Positions 56,401 through 64,000 of a DNA stretch of 64,000 nt are shown here, piece by piece. The DNA comes from Achromobacter aegrifaciens (GTDB taxonomy: Bacteria > Pseudomonadota > Gammaproteobacteria > Burkholderiales > Burkholderiaceae_B). The stretch is taken from assembly GCF_902859735.1 (NCBI RefSeq), contig NZ_CADIJY010000005.1:1-64000 (forward strand). The letters are read 5' to 3'. Positions within the stretch are counted from its first letter, which is position 1. Each line of letters opens with the position of its first letter. The notes under the pieces were generated by a model that saw only the letters and a program-made list of their open reading frames with translations, searched no databases and was not told where the DNA came from. The position numbers were made by a program, and so were the translations under genes.

Positions 56401-59400
56401 ACGTTGAGGTTGTTGTTGCGCCCCGCCAGCAGTTCGCCCGTGGCCTGGTTGTGCAACGAGTCGGCCTTGATGTTCAGGTCGCGGCCGGCGCTGAGCCGGG
56501 CGCTGTTGTCCATGGCGCCACCCACCGCCAGGTTCAGGTCGCGGCCCGCGATGATGTCGCCGCTCTGGTTCAGCGCGCCGGCATATTCGAAGGAAAGATC
56601 GCCGGCGGACTCCACCACCCCCAGACCTTCCAGGGTTTTGACGATGACGGCCAGGCTCTTGCCCGCCAACACCTTGCCCTGCACGTTTTTCAGCGTGTCG
56701 GTCTCGATGCGCGCGTCGCCCTGCGAGACCACTTCGCCGGCGGTGTTGTCGACCTCCCTGGTCTTGATGGCGAGGCTCTCGCCCGCGTTGACGGCGCCGC
56801 CCCGGTTGTCCACCCCGTCGGCCACGATGCTCACGATCTTGCCCAACACGCCGCGCGCGGACGTGCCGGTGCCATTCAGCGTGTCGCGGTTATCCAGGCG
56901 GGACGCCAACAGCGTCAGCGTCCGATCGGCCTGGATCAGTCCGCGCTGGTTGTTGAGCGTGTCCGCGACGGTGACGTTCAGGTCGCCGCCCGCCACCGTG
57001 CCATCGCGGTTGTCCAGCGTACCCGCATTGATGCGCGCGTTGCCCGCGGCCGCGATCAGGCCGCCGGTGTTGTCCAGCGTCCCGCCCGCACCCAGATCGA
57101 TGCGGGCATCGCCGGCGGAGGTGATCTTGCCGCCTGCGTTGCGCAAGTTGGCGGCGGACAAGTCCAGGCCGCCGCCATGAAGGGTTGCGCCGGCGGTGTC
57201 GATATCGCCCTTGGCCGACAGCGTCATCAGATTGTTGGCCGACAGCGTACCGCCCGCGAGCGACATATCGCCCGCCGCCGCGCCCGAGTCCGTGGCCGTC
57301 AGCGTCATGTCCTTGCCGGCGAGACTGGCGCCGGCATGCTGAATGGAGCCTGCCGTCAAACGCAAGCTGCCTGGCTGATTGAGCACGCCATCCGCGCCCA
57401 CGCCCGCAGCCAGCCTGCCGGCATTGTCCAGCAGGCCTTGGGTGCGAACGTCGAGATCGCCGCCGGCCAGCACCGCGCCGGTGTTGGCGAGCGAGAAACC
57501 TGCGGTCAGGGTGGCATTCGTGGCCGCCACGGCCACGCCCGCATTGGCGAGCTTCCCGCCTGCGTCCAGGATCAGTGCGGCCGCGGATTGCAGGCGGCCG
57601 TCGGCGGCGATCCGCAAGTCGCCCGCCGCACTGGCGGACAGCGCGCCCGCCTGCGTGGCGATGATGCCGCCGAGCAGCGCGTCCTTGGCCGCGCGCAGCG
57701 TCAGACCGCGGCCGGCGGAAGCCGACCCCAACGTCTGCAACGTGCCTCCCGCAGCGGCAACCAGGACGCCGCCCGCCTGCACCTGCGAACCGGCGCCGAG
57801 CGTCAGATCGCCGCGCGCGGCCTGCAGCGACAGGTCGCCTTGCAGCGCCGCGACTGTGCCATCAATCTTGACGCGGTCACCCGCGGTCAGGGCCTGTTCG
57901 CGGCCGGCCAGCATGCGGCCCGCCACGTCCAGGAGTTCGTCCGCCGTCGCGGCGAGCTTGTTTGCGGCCTGCACCAGACCGTTCGCGCCCACTTCGATAT
58001 TCCGGCCCGTCATGGTCAGATTGGCATCGCTGGCAACGGACCCTTCCACTCGCGCATCGCGTGCAGCCGCCAAGGCCAGGTCGCGCACCGACGCCAAAGC
58101 GCCAGCGACAAAGAGGTCGCGGCCCGCGAGCGCGTTCAAGGCGCCTGCTGCCTGCACCTGGGCGCCCTGTTTGACGATCAGGTCACGCCCCGCCAACACG
58201 GACATGTCGCCAGCCTTGGACGTGGCGATCTCGCCCAACGCGGCCACCACGCCACCCAACCTGGCGTCGCCCCCGGCTTGCAGCATCAGCGCGCCGCCGG
58301 CAGCCAGCGTGCCGTCGGTGCCGACATCTCCCGCTGCGAGCAGGGACAGGTCCGTGGCGGCCTGCATGCGGCCGCCGGCAGCGACTTTAAGATCGCCTCC
58401 GGCGTCGGCGGTCAATCCGCCAGACAGCGCGGTGACGGTGCCATCGATGCCGATATGCCTGCGCGCCGCGAGGCTGGCTGGTGTGCCGCCGGTCACCACG
58501 CCGGTCACAAAGAGATCCCGGCCCGCTTGTGCACGCAGCGTGCCGCCGCTGCCCGCGCCGTCTGCCGTGCCGGCGGTGCCCGCGATATGCAGATCCTGTC
58601 CCGCGTCGAGCATCAGGCTGCGGCTGCCTTGCGCCAGCCCGTCCTTGCCCACGCGCAGATCTCCGCCAGCCGTGACGTTCAACAGGCCGTTGGCGATCGT
58701 CTTGCCGTTCAACAGCGCATCCGTCGTGGCCGTCAGGCGGATATCCTTCTCGCCGGAGAGGGTCCCGTCAAGAATCAGCTTGCCGCCGGACTGCGCCTCC
58801 AACAGCCCGCCTGCCTGCAACGCGCCCGCCGCGCCCAGCGCGAGATCGCCGCCGCTGACAGCAGAGAGCGCGCCGTCGCGCGCCAGGACGGAACCGTCGA
58901 CCTTCAAGTCCCCGCGGGTGCGCAGATCTGCGCTGCGGCCGGCGATCCACTGGCCGGCAAGCGCGGCCGTGGCCGCGTCCGCGACCACCGAGCCGTCGGC
59001 CTGTATGCGCGCGTCCGAGGTCGAAGCCAGCGTCCCGTCCGTGCGCAATCGCAGATCGCCCACAGCCAAGGTCTGGCCCTTGAGCGTCAGGTCCGCGGCC
59101 GCGTCCAGCGCCACATCGGCCAGCGATGACACGATGCCGGCAGCCGTCAGGGAGGCGCCCGCCAGTGCGCTCAATGCGCCGCCAGCCAGCGCCTGGCTGC
59201 CGGCGCCAAAAGCCATATCCCGCCCGGCGCGCAATGCGAGTTCGCCCTGGGCCGAGGCGGCCACGCCATCCAGTTTCAGGTCGCCTGCGGCTTGCAGGCT
59301 CGCGCCTTGATTGCCGCGCAGCTCGCCCGTCATGATTACGTCGCCGCCGGCGCTCAAACGCGCGACATCAGCCGACTCGATCCGACCCGTCGCGGCGATT

Positions 59401-62400
59401 TGCGCCGTCCCGCCAGCGGTAAGGTCCAACCTGCCGTCTGCGCTGATCGTGCCTTGGGCCGCGACATCGCCGCCGGCCGTCAGCGCCGCATCGGCCGTGG
59501 ACACCAGCGTGCCGTCGGCCCGCGCGTCGCGGGTCGCGTCCAGGCTCACGCCTTTGCCCTGCAATCTGCTGGCAGCGCCCAGCGACAAGTCCCGCCCGGC
59601 GGATGCGCGCAAGCGATCGCCGAAAGCCAACGCATCACCAGTCACGCGCAAATCGCGCACGGCTTCCAGCGTCATGCCGCCATCGGTCAACGTCGTGCCG
59701 GCCAATGTGAGGTCCTGGCCTGCGTTCAGGCGCAGCGTCCGGTCGCTCTGCACATGCCCGCCTTGGCTGACGGCGAGATCGGCGCGCGCACGCAGATCCA
59801 GCGGACCCGCGGCATACAGCTTGCCGCTCACCGTGGCATTGCGCACCGCCTGCGCGGACAATTCATCCAGGGAACTCAAGGCGCCGGAGACCAGCAGATC
59901 ACCGCCCGCCAGGGCTTCCACACGCCCCTTGGCCGCCACGCGGCCTTGCGCGCCGATCGCCAGGTCGCTCCCTGCTGCCAAGCGCAAAGCGCCCGTGGCG
60001 GCGGTCAACGTGCCATCCACGGTTGCGTGGCGCGCGGCGATCAATTCAATGCCGCCATTGCTTTGCAATGCGCCCACGAGCGCCAGATCCTGACCGGCTT
60101 GCGCCGCCACGCCGCCCTCGACTTCCCACTGCGCCTGCGTATTGCCTCGCAAGTCGCGCGCGGCCCGCAGATCCAGGTTCCCGGCCGTCGAACCTTTGCC
60201 GGCAAGCGATATGTCGCGGCCGGCGGTCAATGCGATGTCTGCGCGTGAACCCATGGCGCCGGCTGCGGTCAGGTCGCCGTCGGCCCGTGCGGCGATGCCT
60301 ACGCCCTGGGTACGGCTGGCAGCCCCCAGCAACAGATCGCCGCCGGCGGCAAGCGACAAGGTGCCGCCATACGCCAGAGCGTTGCCGTCGATGCGCATGC
60401 CCTGACCCGCCTGAAACGCCAATCCCGCATTGGTTTCAGCAACCCCAGCGAGCGTCAGTTCGCGTCCCGCCCGCAACTGCATCGCGCCTTCGGATTGCAG
60501 GATGGAACCCGCGCCCGCGACGAGCTTGCCGATGCTATCCACCGACAGCGGACCTCCGGCAAGCAGCTTGCCATCGACGGCGGCATCGCCTGCGGCCACC
60601 ACCGTCAACGCCTGCACCGATGACACCTCGCCCGCCGACCGGAACGCAGCGCCCGTGCGCAGGTCCGCCAGGCCGCCCGCCTGCGCCACGCCGCCCGCGC
60701 CGATGCTCAGGTCGCCGGCCGATGCCAGCCTCAGCGCGCCAGCCGTGGCGCCGGCCGTACCATCGAGCGACAGCTTACCGTCCGCCCGGACGTCGAGGTC
60801 GCCATTGCTGCGCACGCTGCCCGTCAGCGCCGCGTCGCCGCCTGCTTGCAGCCGCGCCTTGCCGGTGCTGGCCAGTTGCCCGCTCACCTGCATGCCGCCC
60901 CGCGCTTCCAGCGTCAGGTCGCCATCGGCGCCGATGGCCGCGGAGACGGCCGTATCGCGGCCGGCTTGCAGGCGGACGTCGCCCGCCGCCGCCATGGTTC
61001 CGCCGGCCCGCAGGTCGCGCGACGCCACGGCGTCGACGACGCGTCCCTGCGTCTTGCTGGCGGCGCCCAGCTGGATATCGCCGCCACTGCGCATCTGCAG
61101 CGCGCCGCCGTAGGCCAGCGCACTGCCGTCCACCTTCAGGCCGCGCGCGCTGTCGATGGACAATGCGCCATCCGTCAACGCCGATCCTGCCAGGCTTACG
61201 TCTTCGCCCGCGCGCAGGCTCATCGACTTGCCCGACTGCAACTTCGCGCCCGCAGCGGATGAAAGTTCGCCGCCGGCCTGGACCTGCAACTCGCGCGATG
61301 CGACGACGCGGCCCGGCAATTGGATGTCTCGTGCGGCCTGTAGCGCCACCGTCCCCTTGGCCGACACCAGGCCGGCGGAGCCATCGCCCGCTGCCGTCTC
61401 GCCGGACTTCGCCCGCGGCGGATTACCATCCTGGCCGGACCCCGAACCCGTACCCGAACCAGCGTCCGTTGCCGGGTCGCCGCCCGAATCCGAACCGCCG
61501 GTCACGGGCGGCACAGGATCCGGCACGCGGGTCGCAACGCCGGCGCGCACATGGCGGCCGGCCTGCGCGCTCAGATCCTGATCGCCCATCAGCAACGAGC
61601 CCGACAAGGCCAGGTCTCGCCCTGCGGCCACACGCAGCGCGTCCTGGGTCTGCAGGCTGCCCTGCGCCCCCACGGTCACGTCGCCCAGGGCGTTGACCGC
61701 CAGTTCCCCGCCCGCGCTCACCGCCCCGCGAACCGCGGCTTGCCCGCCTGCGCGCAAAGCCACCGTGCCCGACGCCTGCGCCGCGCCTGCGACTTCAAGA
61801 TCGCGGCCCGCCGCCATCTGCAAGTTCTTCGCGGCCTGCACCGTGCCGCTGGGAGTGATGCGCAGGTCCCCGGCGGCGCTCACCTCCAGATCACCCGTAA
61901 GCGCCACGAGATTGCCGCCCACGTTCACGCCCACGCCGGCTTCCGTGCCGATCAGCCGTATGCTGTTGGCGTACATGCCGCCCAGTGCCGCCGTGTCCAG
62001 CGCCACCGCAGGCGCGGCGCCCTCGCCTTCGCGAGCCGACACCGCGCCAGAGCCGTAATCCACCCGCGATGCACCCGCCGTTACGTTCAGGCGCTGCGCC
62101 CAGATGCCCGCGTTGATCTCCAATGTGCGCGCCATCAGGTCCACCTGGCCGACGTTCCCGCCGAGCAGGCCGTCGCCTTCGACCCGGATCTTGCCGCTCG
62201 CGACGTCCAGACCGATGCTGCCGTCCGGCCCGACAGCGGGCTTGCCGGTGGTGAGCGTGGCGCGGTCCGCGTTCAGGAAGCCGCAGCCGTTGCAGGTGAT
62301 GCCGGCCGGGTTGGCGACGATGACATTGGCCCGGTTGCCCGCCACTTCAAGCGCGCCGGCGAGCTGCGACGGATTGGGGGCAGTGACCTGATTCAGGATG

Positions 62401-62714
62401 GTCGTCGCGCGCTGGTTGCCCAGCATGGGGTTGCCCGCGACCTGGCCCGCCAGTTGCGTCTGGCTGGCCCCGCCGCTGTTGTTCAACACCACGCCGGAGC
62501 GGCCGACGCTGAAGTCCGTGAACTTGTTGTTCGACACCCCGCCCGCGGAAGGCGGCGCGATGTTCACTACCGGCACCCCGTTGGTCACGCCCACCACTGG
62601 CCGTTGGCCCGGAGCATTCCGGTCCACTGAGATAGGTAGCGTCTGCGCCAGGACCGGCGTCCAGACCTGGGTGTACAGCACGAGCCACACGATGGCGGAA
62701 CGGAATTTGGACAT
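50487..62714 (-). CDS. cdiA: CdiA/FhaB-type two-partner-secretion haemagglutinin with C-terminal toxin
   Basis: The 4,075-residue exported effector is carried by the CdiB-type pore. Order: a short signal peptide ending near VLA-QT (residue 24); the TPS domain to about residue 250, with ANPAGITCNGCGFLNADRATL; a very long run of haemagglutinin repeats (AGRDL, LQAGGD, LAAGSDL types) to about 2,220; a Cys/Tyr-rich non-repetitive part (about 2,225-2,440) ending YYQVTETVTESRTTSTDP, in the place of a receptor-binding region; FHA-2 type repeats to about 3,690; a pre-toxin region with NNETTNNRLAV near 3,800 in place of the usual VENN; and a toxin tip of about 80 residues (NVHRFSDGNDGTWHWSGST). Toxic activity is unknown. 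The ATG at 62714 is preferred to a GTG at 62723. Confidence 0.9.
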   Translation of the reverse strand: MSKFRSAIVWLVLYTQVWTPVLAQTLPISVDRNAPGQRPVVGVTNGVPVVNIAPPSAGGVSNNKFTDFSVGRSGVVLNNSGGASQTQLAGQVAGNPMLGNQRATTILNQVTAPNPSQLAGALEVAGNRANVIVANPAGITCNGCGFLNADRATLTTGKPAVGPDGSIGLDVASGKIRVEGDGLLGGNVGQVDLMARTLEINAGIWAQRLNVTAGASRVDYGSGAVSAREGEGAAPAVALDTAALGGMYANSIRLIGTEAGVGVNVGGNLVALTGDLEVSAAGDLRITPSGTVQAAKNLQMAAGRDLEVAGAAQASGTVALRAGGQAAVRGAVSAGGELAVNALGDVTVGAQGSLQTQDALRVAAGRDLALSGSLLMGDQDLSAQAGRHVRAGVATRVPDPVPPVTGGSDSGGDPATDAGSGTGSGSGQDGNPPRAKSGETAAGDGSAGLVSAKGTVALQAARDIQLPGRVVASRELQVQAGGELSSAAGAKLQSGKSMSLRAGEDVSLAGSALTDGALSIDSARGLKVDGSALAYGGALQMRSGGDIQLGAASKTQGRVVDAVASRDLRAGGTMAAAGDVRLQAGRDTAVSAAIGADGDLTLEARGGMQVSGQLASTGKARLQAGGDAALTGSVRSNGDLDVRADGKLSLDGTAGATAGALRLASAGDLSIGAGGVAQAGGLADLRTGAAFRSAGEVSSVQALTVVAAGDAAVDGKLLAGGPLSVDSIGKLVAGAGSILQSEGAMQLRAGRELTLAGVAETNAGLAFQAGQGMRIDGNALAYGGTLSLAAGGDLLLGAASRTQGVGIAARADGDLTAAGAMGSRADIALTAGRDISLAGKGSTAGNLDLRAARDLRGNTQAQWEVEGGVAAQAGQDLALVGALQSNGGIELIAARHATVDGTLTAATGALRLAAGSDLAIGAQGRVAAKGRVEALAGGDLLVSGALSSLDELSAQAVRNATVSGKLYAAGPLDLRARADLAVSQGGHVQSDRTLRLNAGQDLTLAGTTLTDGGMTLEAVRDLRVTGDALAFGDRLRASAGRDLSLGAASRLQGKGVSLDATRDARADGTLVSTADAALTAGGDVAAQGTISADGRLDLTAGGTAQIAATGRIESADVARLSAGGDVIMTGELRGNQGASLQAAGDLKLDGVAASAQGELALRAGRDMAFGAGSQALAGGALSALAGASLTAAGIVSSLADVALDAAADLTLKGQTLAVGDLRLRTDGTLASTSDARIQADGSVVADAATAALAGQWIAGRSADLRTRGDLKVDGSVLARDGALSAVSGGDLALGAAGALQAGGLLEAQSGGKLILDGTLSGEKDIRLTATTDALLNGKTIANGLLNVTAGGDLRVGKDGLAQGSRSLMLDAGQDLHIAGTAGTADGAGSGGTLRAQAGRDLFVTGVVTGGTPASLAARRHIGIDGTVTALSGGLTADAGGDLKVAAGGRMQAATDLSLLAAGDVGTDGTLAAGGALMLQAGGDARLGGVVAALGEIATSKAGDMSVLAGRDLIVKQGAQVQAAGALNALAGRDLFVAGALASVRDLALAAARDARVEGSVASDANLTMTGRNIEVGANGLVQAANKLAATADELLDVAGRMLAGREQALTAGDRVKIDGTVAALQGDLSLQAARGDLTLGAGSQVQAGGVLVAAAGGTLQTLGSASAGRGLTLRAAKDALLGGIIATQAGALSASAAGDLRIAADGRLQSAAALILDAGGKLANAGVAVAATNATLTAGFSLANTGAVLAGGDLDVRTQGLLDNAGRLAAGVGADGVLNQPGSLRLTAGSIQHAGASLAGKDMTLTATDSGAAAGDMSLAGGTLSANNLMTLSAKGDIDTAGATLHGGGLDLSAANLRNAGGKITSAGDARIDLGAGGTLDNTGGLIAAAGNARINAGTLDNRDGTVAGGDLNVTVADTLNNQRGLIQADRTLTLLASRLDNRDTLNGTGTSARGVLGKIVSIVADGVDNRGGAVNAGESLAIKTREVDNTAGEVVSQGDARIETDTLKNVQGKVLAGKSLAVIVKTLEGLGVVESAGDLSFEYAGALNQSGDIIAGRDLNLAVGGAMDNSARLSAGRDLNIKADSLHNQATGELLAGRNNNLNVTNGLTNEGLIDGGVTNIRAGSLNNLGRIFGDAISIGAGTLVNDVGAGGGAVIASRGDLDLGATNLVNREHALIYAAKDLRIGGALDAIGRAVGQAVSLINASATIEAAGDARISAASLINRNDHYANETVVVSSKPKVYFTPEGTTDMYDAETNWLCDEVTPMCSKDPAWLNDDPERKLLLPSTKYPADRYGPPFDYVPRTKGKAGRDVPIPPAYAKAYDVCSGGDNGGDCTQVPEKFKYANDARVWAVFGVTPPAGDMPVWREPDRPCRTSAECTAESERRKAHDEAYAAYKARHLELDARIHEFNADHANRLVGNFTYYQVTETVTESRTTSTDPARILSGGNMTLTGAVTNNKSQIAAGGALSISGPEINNIGAGGTRTITRNGTATVTQERRRDRKEYSTPYTVTLAAQPIELPIATAGGNVQVGLSGKTPGSTAIGKPGAVQVASLDLPGGKAVRTVSNPASIPDSQLFTINGRPDAQYIVSTDPRFTGQRPYVSSDYLFDLLRQPGALPGTSIDNTAGAGAGLTGDRKQGDNPSGGVNANTGADGHVSGGSSGTGVAAGGALTGSRLGGWAALIPPGAKFLTPSGQPRRLGDGFYEQKAVSDQILATTGQRFLENYSDNDAQYKALLAAGAKFALDNGVKLGSALTEAQQRQLTTDLVWLVEQTVTLPDGSTETVLVPQVYLVVREGDLKGDGTLMAGRDVKIAAEGKVTNSGTIGSRQATVVTAGNIVNQAGGTIQGGSVNLAAREDLANIASLIKGDKVALTAGRDIALTSTAGSENHGSTWGTHLTGVARVEAGTLDMQAGRDLTLTAAQVMVKDDARLQAGRDITLATLTESHGESMALNRRNRHDLSTSKEIGSVIDAGRNLTLIAGQDVNARAADVTAGKQLAVAAGRDINLTAGVETGSARDEVHYKTKGFLSSKTTHTIKSGDWTQAQGSTFTGDTAVLMAGRDLNVIGSNVGAQKNLVMNAERDVNILPGVNTTDSYDYKKVTKSGLGATGGLSYGKRQQTDSLEGKKVFHTASTVGSVEGDVLINAGKTLNIVGSNVVAPKGDVTLIGQQVNIAAAQDSAREREFHEVKQSGLSINAKNPLLDAMQTANRMGNAAGKTDNKIMKALALVTTGVAAVNTYDEVMKDPQSAGGVTLSLDIGSSKSQTTTTRNTTSSVGSNVAAGNDLTVIAKGAGADSDITVTGSRLSAGNNALLKADGDILLQAARDTYEQHTQNKSSGASVGVGVTAGSNGVGFVATVGANASRGRSDGKDTTWTNTELTAGNVLALQSGGDISLIGATGRADQIIADVGRDLRIESLQDVSTYDSKQQGGGVQGSLCYGYCKSSVSGNVSQTRMKSDYKSVEEQSGLMAGDGGFVVDVKRNTTLIGGVISSSDQAVADGLNLLKTGTLVAEDVKNVARYKADRISVSGGSNGAGTPVALGAFGENDSKTLSGISGGTVEIRDVAGQQALTGKTATETIALLNRDTSDTLNSLNPIFDKDQIEAGFDIVEEMGKQAGQFFENRAAKAKALEEALKNEPEGPRRDELKAQYEDAKKWEAGGDNRRWFTAIAGAVSGNVTGAVTEMVQAVAVNYLQGLAATEVKKFISNLGDGPQAEAARAALHAIVGCAGAAAKGSDCGAGALGAGAGSVLNALLGETSKLNPEEKEQRSNLIQSLVAGMSKVAGVDGAEAVFAANNETTNNRLAVDEHQSRLAEMEACGTTKCRDEVTAKYREISTQRGRELQECGVDCVEIAHELTQRLAESTQRQGELVEKSRSAQGLSTAELEELEILRFGMPLLVADRFTAIKRGMERGSEEAKQLFWESLAEEGIQGAAAGAGAIGGRAAKGGKDGSTAESGKGGGKGSPLPVPEPVPLPNGLVYKSSAKHTRGLQGNRQDAGLEPRNSLGLFESSISPEKGGKHKYAQDENGNVHRFSDGNDGTWHWSGSTEDSKNSLTKSEIPIDVKRKFGLSGKWR
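51923..53042 (-). repeat. 1.12-kb near-identical duplication, copy inside cdiA
   Basis: This is the cdiA counterpart of 48506-49625, covering the FHA-2 repeats up to SLNPI. The pair in direct orientation, 3.4 kb apart, flanks the pre-toxin region, the current toxin tip and the cognate immunity gene. Confidence 0.85.
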
Positions 62715-62804
62715 GAGGCACACTCGGTAGTCGGTTCTTGTGGCGCGCTGCGGGACTCGCGGCGCAAGGAGCGAGGCGCGGGCGTGGCCCGGCCGCGCTT
62801 GACG

Positions 62805-64000
62805 CTAAAACTCGAACATCAGTGACGCAGCCAGTACGGTGCTCTGCGTCTTCAGGCTTTCTGGTTTCTTCAAGGGCCAACCCGCCGACAGGTCGTAACT
62901 CGCGCTCAGGCCGGGCAGGGCGATCCGGCCGCGCATGCCGGTCACCGCGCCGATCAGCGTGCGGCCGGACAGGTACTCCGCCGACGGGCCTCCGACCCGT
63001 CCGACGTCAAACCCGGTGTAGAGCTGCTGACCCAGATCGCCGAGGTTCAGCGACAGGTCTTGGCGCAACGTCCAGCCGTCTTCGGCGGCCAGCGTCATCT
63101 CGCCATCGAAGCCGCGCACGGCGTAGCGATTGCCGATGGTGAAGTAGTCCGCCGGCACCACCGCGGTCTTGGCGTGCTGGATCTGCCAATTGGCCTGATA
63201 CGCCACTTGCTGGCCCGCCACCTTGAACGGCAGATGCAGTCCGGCGTTGGCCGTGAGCAGGGTGCTGCGCCCGTTCCAGTCGGGATCGCCGTAGATGTAG
63301 CCGGGACGGTCGGAGAACTGCGGCAGCGTTCCGCGCACGCCGCCACCCACGTCCAGCGCGGCGGGGCCGATGTACTGGCGATGCCCATAACCGAACTCAT
63401 AGCCAGCGATGTCGCGTCGCTGCACGTCGATATCGACGTCGTTGATCGTGCTGTTGACGCGCTTGCGCAGGAATTTCAGCGTCACCGTGCCCTTGTAGGC
63501 GCCAGCCCGATAAGGCACCACGGACACGCCCGCCTCGATCTGCTTGGTGGTGCCGCCGTAGATGACCGGCTCGTCCAGACCCGCCACGGTCTGGCGATAG
63601 CGCGAACGGCTGGCGCCGGCGAACAGCGTCCAGTACCCGAAGGGAATGCTGTAGTTCATGGAGGCCGCGCGCGTTCCGGCGTCATCGCGGCGCAGCGCGG
63701 CGTTGCTGTTCCATGAAACCGACAACTGGTCATACAGGAACAACGGAGAATCCAGCGTGAGGCCGGCGTTGATCTGTTCCTTGCCGGTGGACTCCATGCC
63801 GCCGTTGTCACCGCCCAGGTAGGCGTGCCAACGCTTGCCGCTGCCGGGTTTGATGAGGATGTCGGAGTCGCCGACGCTCGGACCTGGCTCCACGTCTATG
63901 GTGGCATCGGCCTGGCCGCCAAGCCGCCGGATGTTTTCCAAGGCCTGGTCCAGATCGCGCTGATTCAGTTCGCCGCCCGGGCCGGTCGGCAGCGCCGTGC
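62805..64000 (-). CDS. cdiB: CdiB/FhaC-type outer-membrane TPS transporter (partial)
   Basis: At least 398 residues of a ShlB/FhaC-family Omp85-like beta-barrel are present; the N-terminus lies beyond the window. The visible part begins in the POTRA region (QRDLDQALENIRRLGGQAD), then GDSDILIKPG and a 16-stranded barrel with alternating strands. NRYAVRGFDGEMTLAAEDGW carries the conserved VRG(F/Y) motif of the inward-folded loop. It ends in a terminal Phe (ASLMFEF), as required for outer-membrane insertion by BAM. It is upstream of cdiA with a 90-bp gap, in the cdiB-cdiA-cdiI order. Confidence 0.93.
   Translation of the reverse strand, partial: TALPTGPGGELNQRDLDQALENIRRLGGQADATIDVEPGPSVGDSDILIKPGSGKRWHAYLGGDNGGMESTGKEQINAGLTLDSPLFLYDQLSVSWNSNAALRRDDAGTRAASMNYSIPFGYWTLFAGASRSRYRQTVAGLDEPVIYGGTTKQIEAGVSVVPYRAGAYKGTVTLKFLRKRVNSTINDVDIDVQRRDIAGYEFGYGHRQYIGPAALDVGGGVRGTLPQFSDRPGYIYGDPDWNGRSTLLTANAGLHLPFKVAGQQVAYQANWQIQHAKTAVVPADYFTIGNRYAVRGFDGEMTLAAEDGWTLRQDLSLNLGDLGQQLYTGFDVGRVGGPSAEYLSGRTLIGAVTGMRGRIALPGLSASYDLSAGWPLKKPESLKTQSTVLAASLMFEF

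Noticed and set aside
54624-59129. Very long open frame (about 1,500 codons) on the plus strand inside cdiA, and a similar one of about 980 codons at 51546-54479
   Set aside because: They are antisense shadows of the GC-rich repetitive cdiA; no family-like sequence, composition follows the complementary frame.
50487-62714. CRISPR-like or tandem-repeat array suggested by the periodic sequence in cdiA
   Set aside because: The periodicity is that of haemagglutinin beta-helix repeats in the coding frame, with degenerate units and no spacer/repeat structure.

Overview
The window is a GC-rich chromosomal segment from a betaproteobacterium. The mreBCD-mrdA-rodA cluster diverging from gatCAB, the glutamate dehydrogenase, the many LysR regulators, the Liv-type ABC transporters and a very large two-partner-secretion haemagglutinin together suggest the Alcaligenaceae (Achromobacter/Bordetella group). 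The genus is an inference from gene content; no rRNA or tRNA gene is present to settle it.

Layout. 0.1-5.8 kb (minus strand): cell-elongation genes rodA, mrdA, mreD, mreC, mreB. 6.0-9.3 kb (plus): gatC-gatA-gatB amidotransferase, closed by a terminator. 9.4-10.2 kb: a Phd/VapC toxin-antitoxin pair. 10.2-19.0 kb: housekeeping and small transport/regulator pairs (pyrE, exonuclease III, LysR/LysE-type divergent pairs, gdhA, a periplasmic copper chaperone, an ArgP-like regulator with an ArgO/LysE exporter). 19.4-24.2 kb: a branched-chain amino acid type ABC operon in which permease LivM and ATPase LivG are fused. 24.2-25.0 kb: a 730-bp gene-free stretch with several inverted repeats. 25.0-26.0 kb: ohr/ohrR with shared operator sequences. 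26.0-35.6 kb: a Crp/Fnr regulator diverging from a seven-gene operon that combines an acyl-CoA synthetase, a complete second Liv-type ABC transporter and a PaaK-like ligase. 35.6-39.9 kb: a sulfide/persulfide island (TauE/SafE, type II sulfide:quinone oxidoreductase, two YeeE/YedE halves, a BigR/SqrR-like sensor, and a divergent persulfide dioxygenase around an AT-rich palindrome). 40-46.6 kb: polyphosphate kinase 2 family enzyme, acetyltransferase, HIT protein, glycosyltransferase, nhaA, DUF488, tenA.

46.7-64 kb holds a contact-dependent inhibition (CDI) locus read leftward: partial cdiB, a cdiA of about 4,075 codons, its cognate immunity gene, then a graveyard/reservoir of modules. The reservoir contains an orphan cdiA-CT with its own paralogous immunity gene, a decayed third toxin/immunity junction, and a lone immunity-like gene of another family. 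The orphan carries about 1.12 kb of near-identical cdiA sequence but lacks the roughly 210-codon pre-toxin region, so it fuses repeat sequence straight to a toxin tip.

Three small dispersed repeat families were also found. One is a palindrome-plus-core element present twice (1-142 and 24811-24955), each time about 115 nt downstream of a minus-strand stop codon and with compensatory stem changes. A second is a GC-rich multi-hairpin repeat lying directly after three plus-strand stop codons. The third is a set of long inverted repeats after the first liv operon. The CDI module array, the structured element and the CoA-ligase/ABC operon are the parts most worth a second look.
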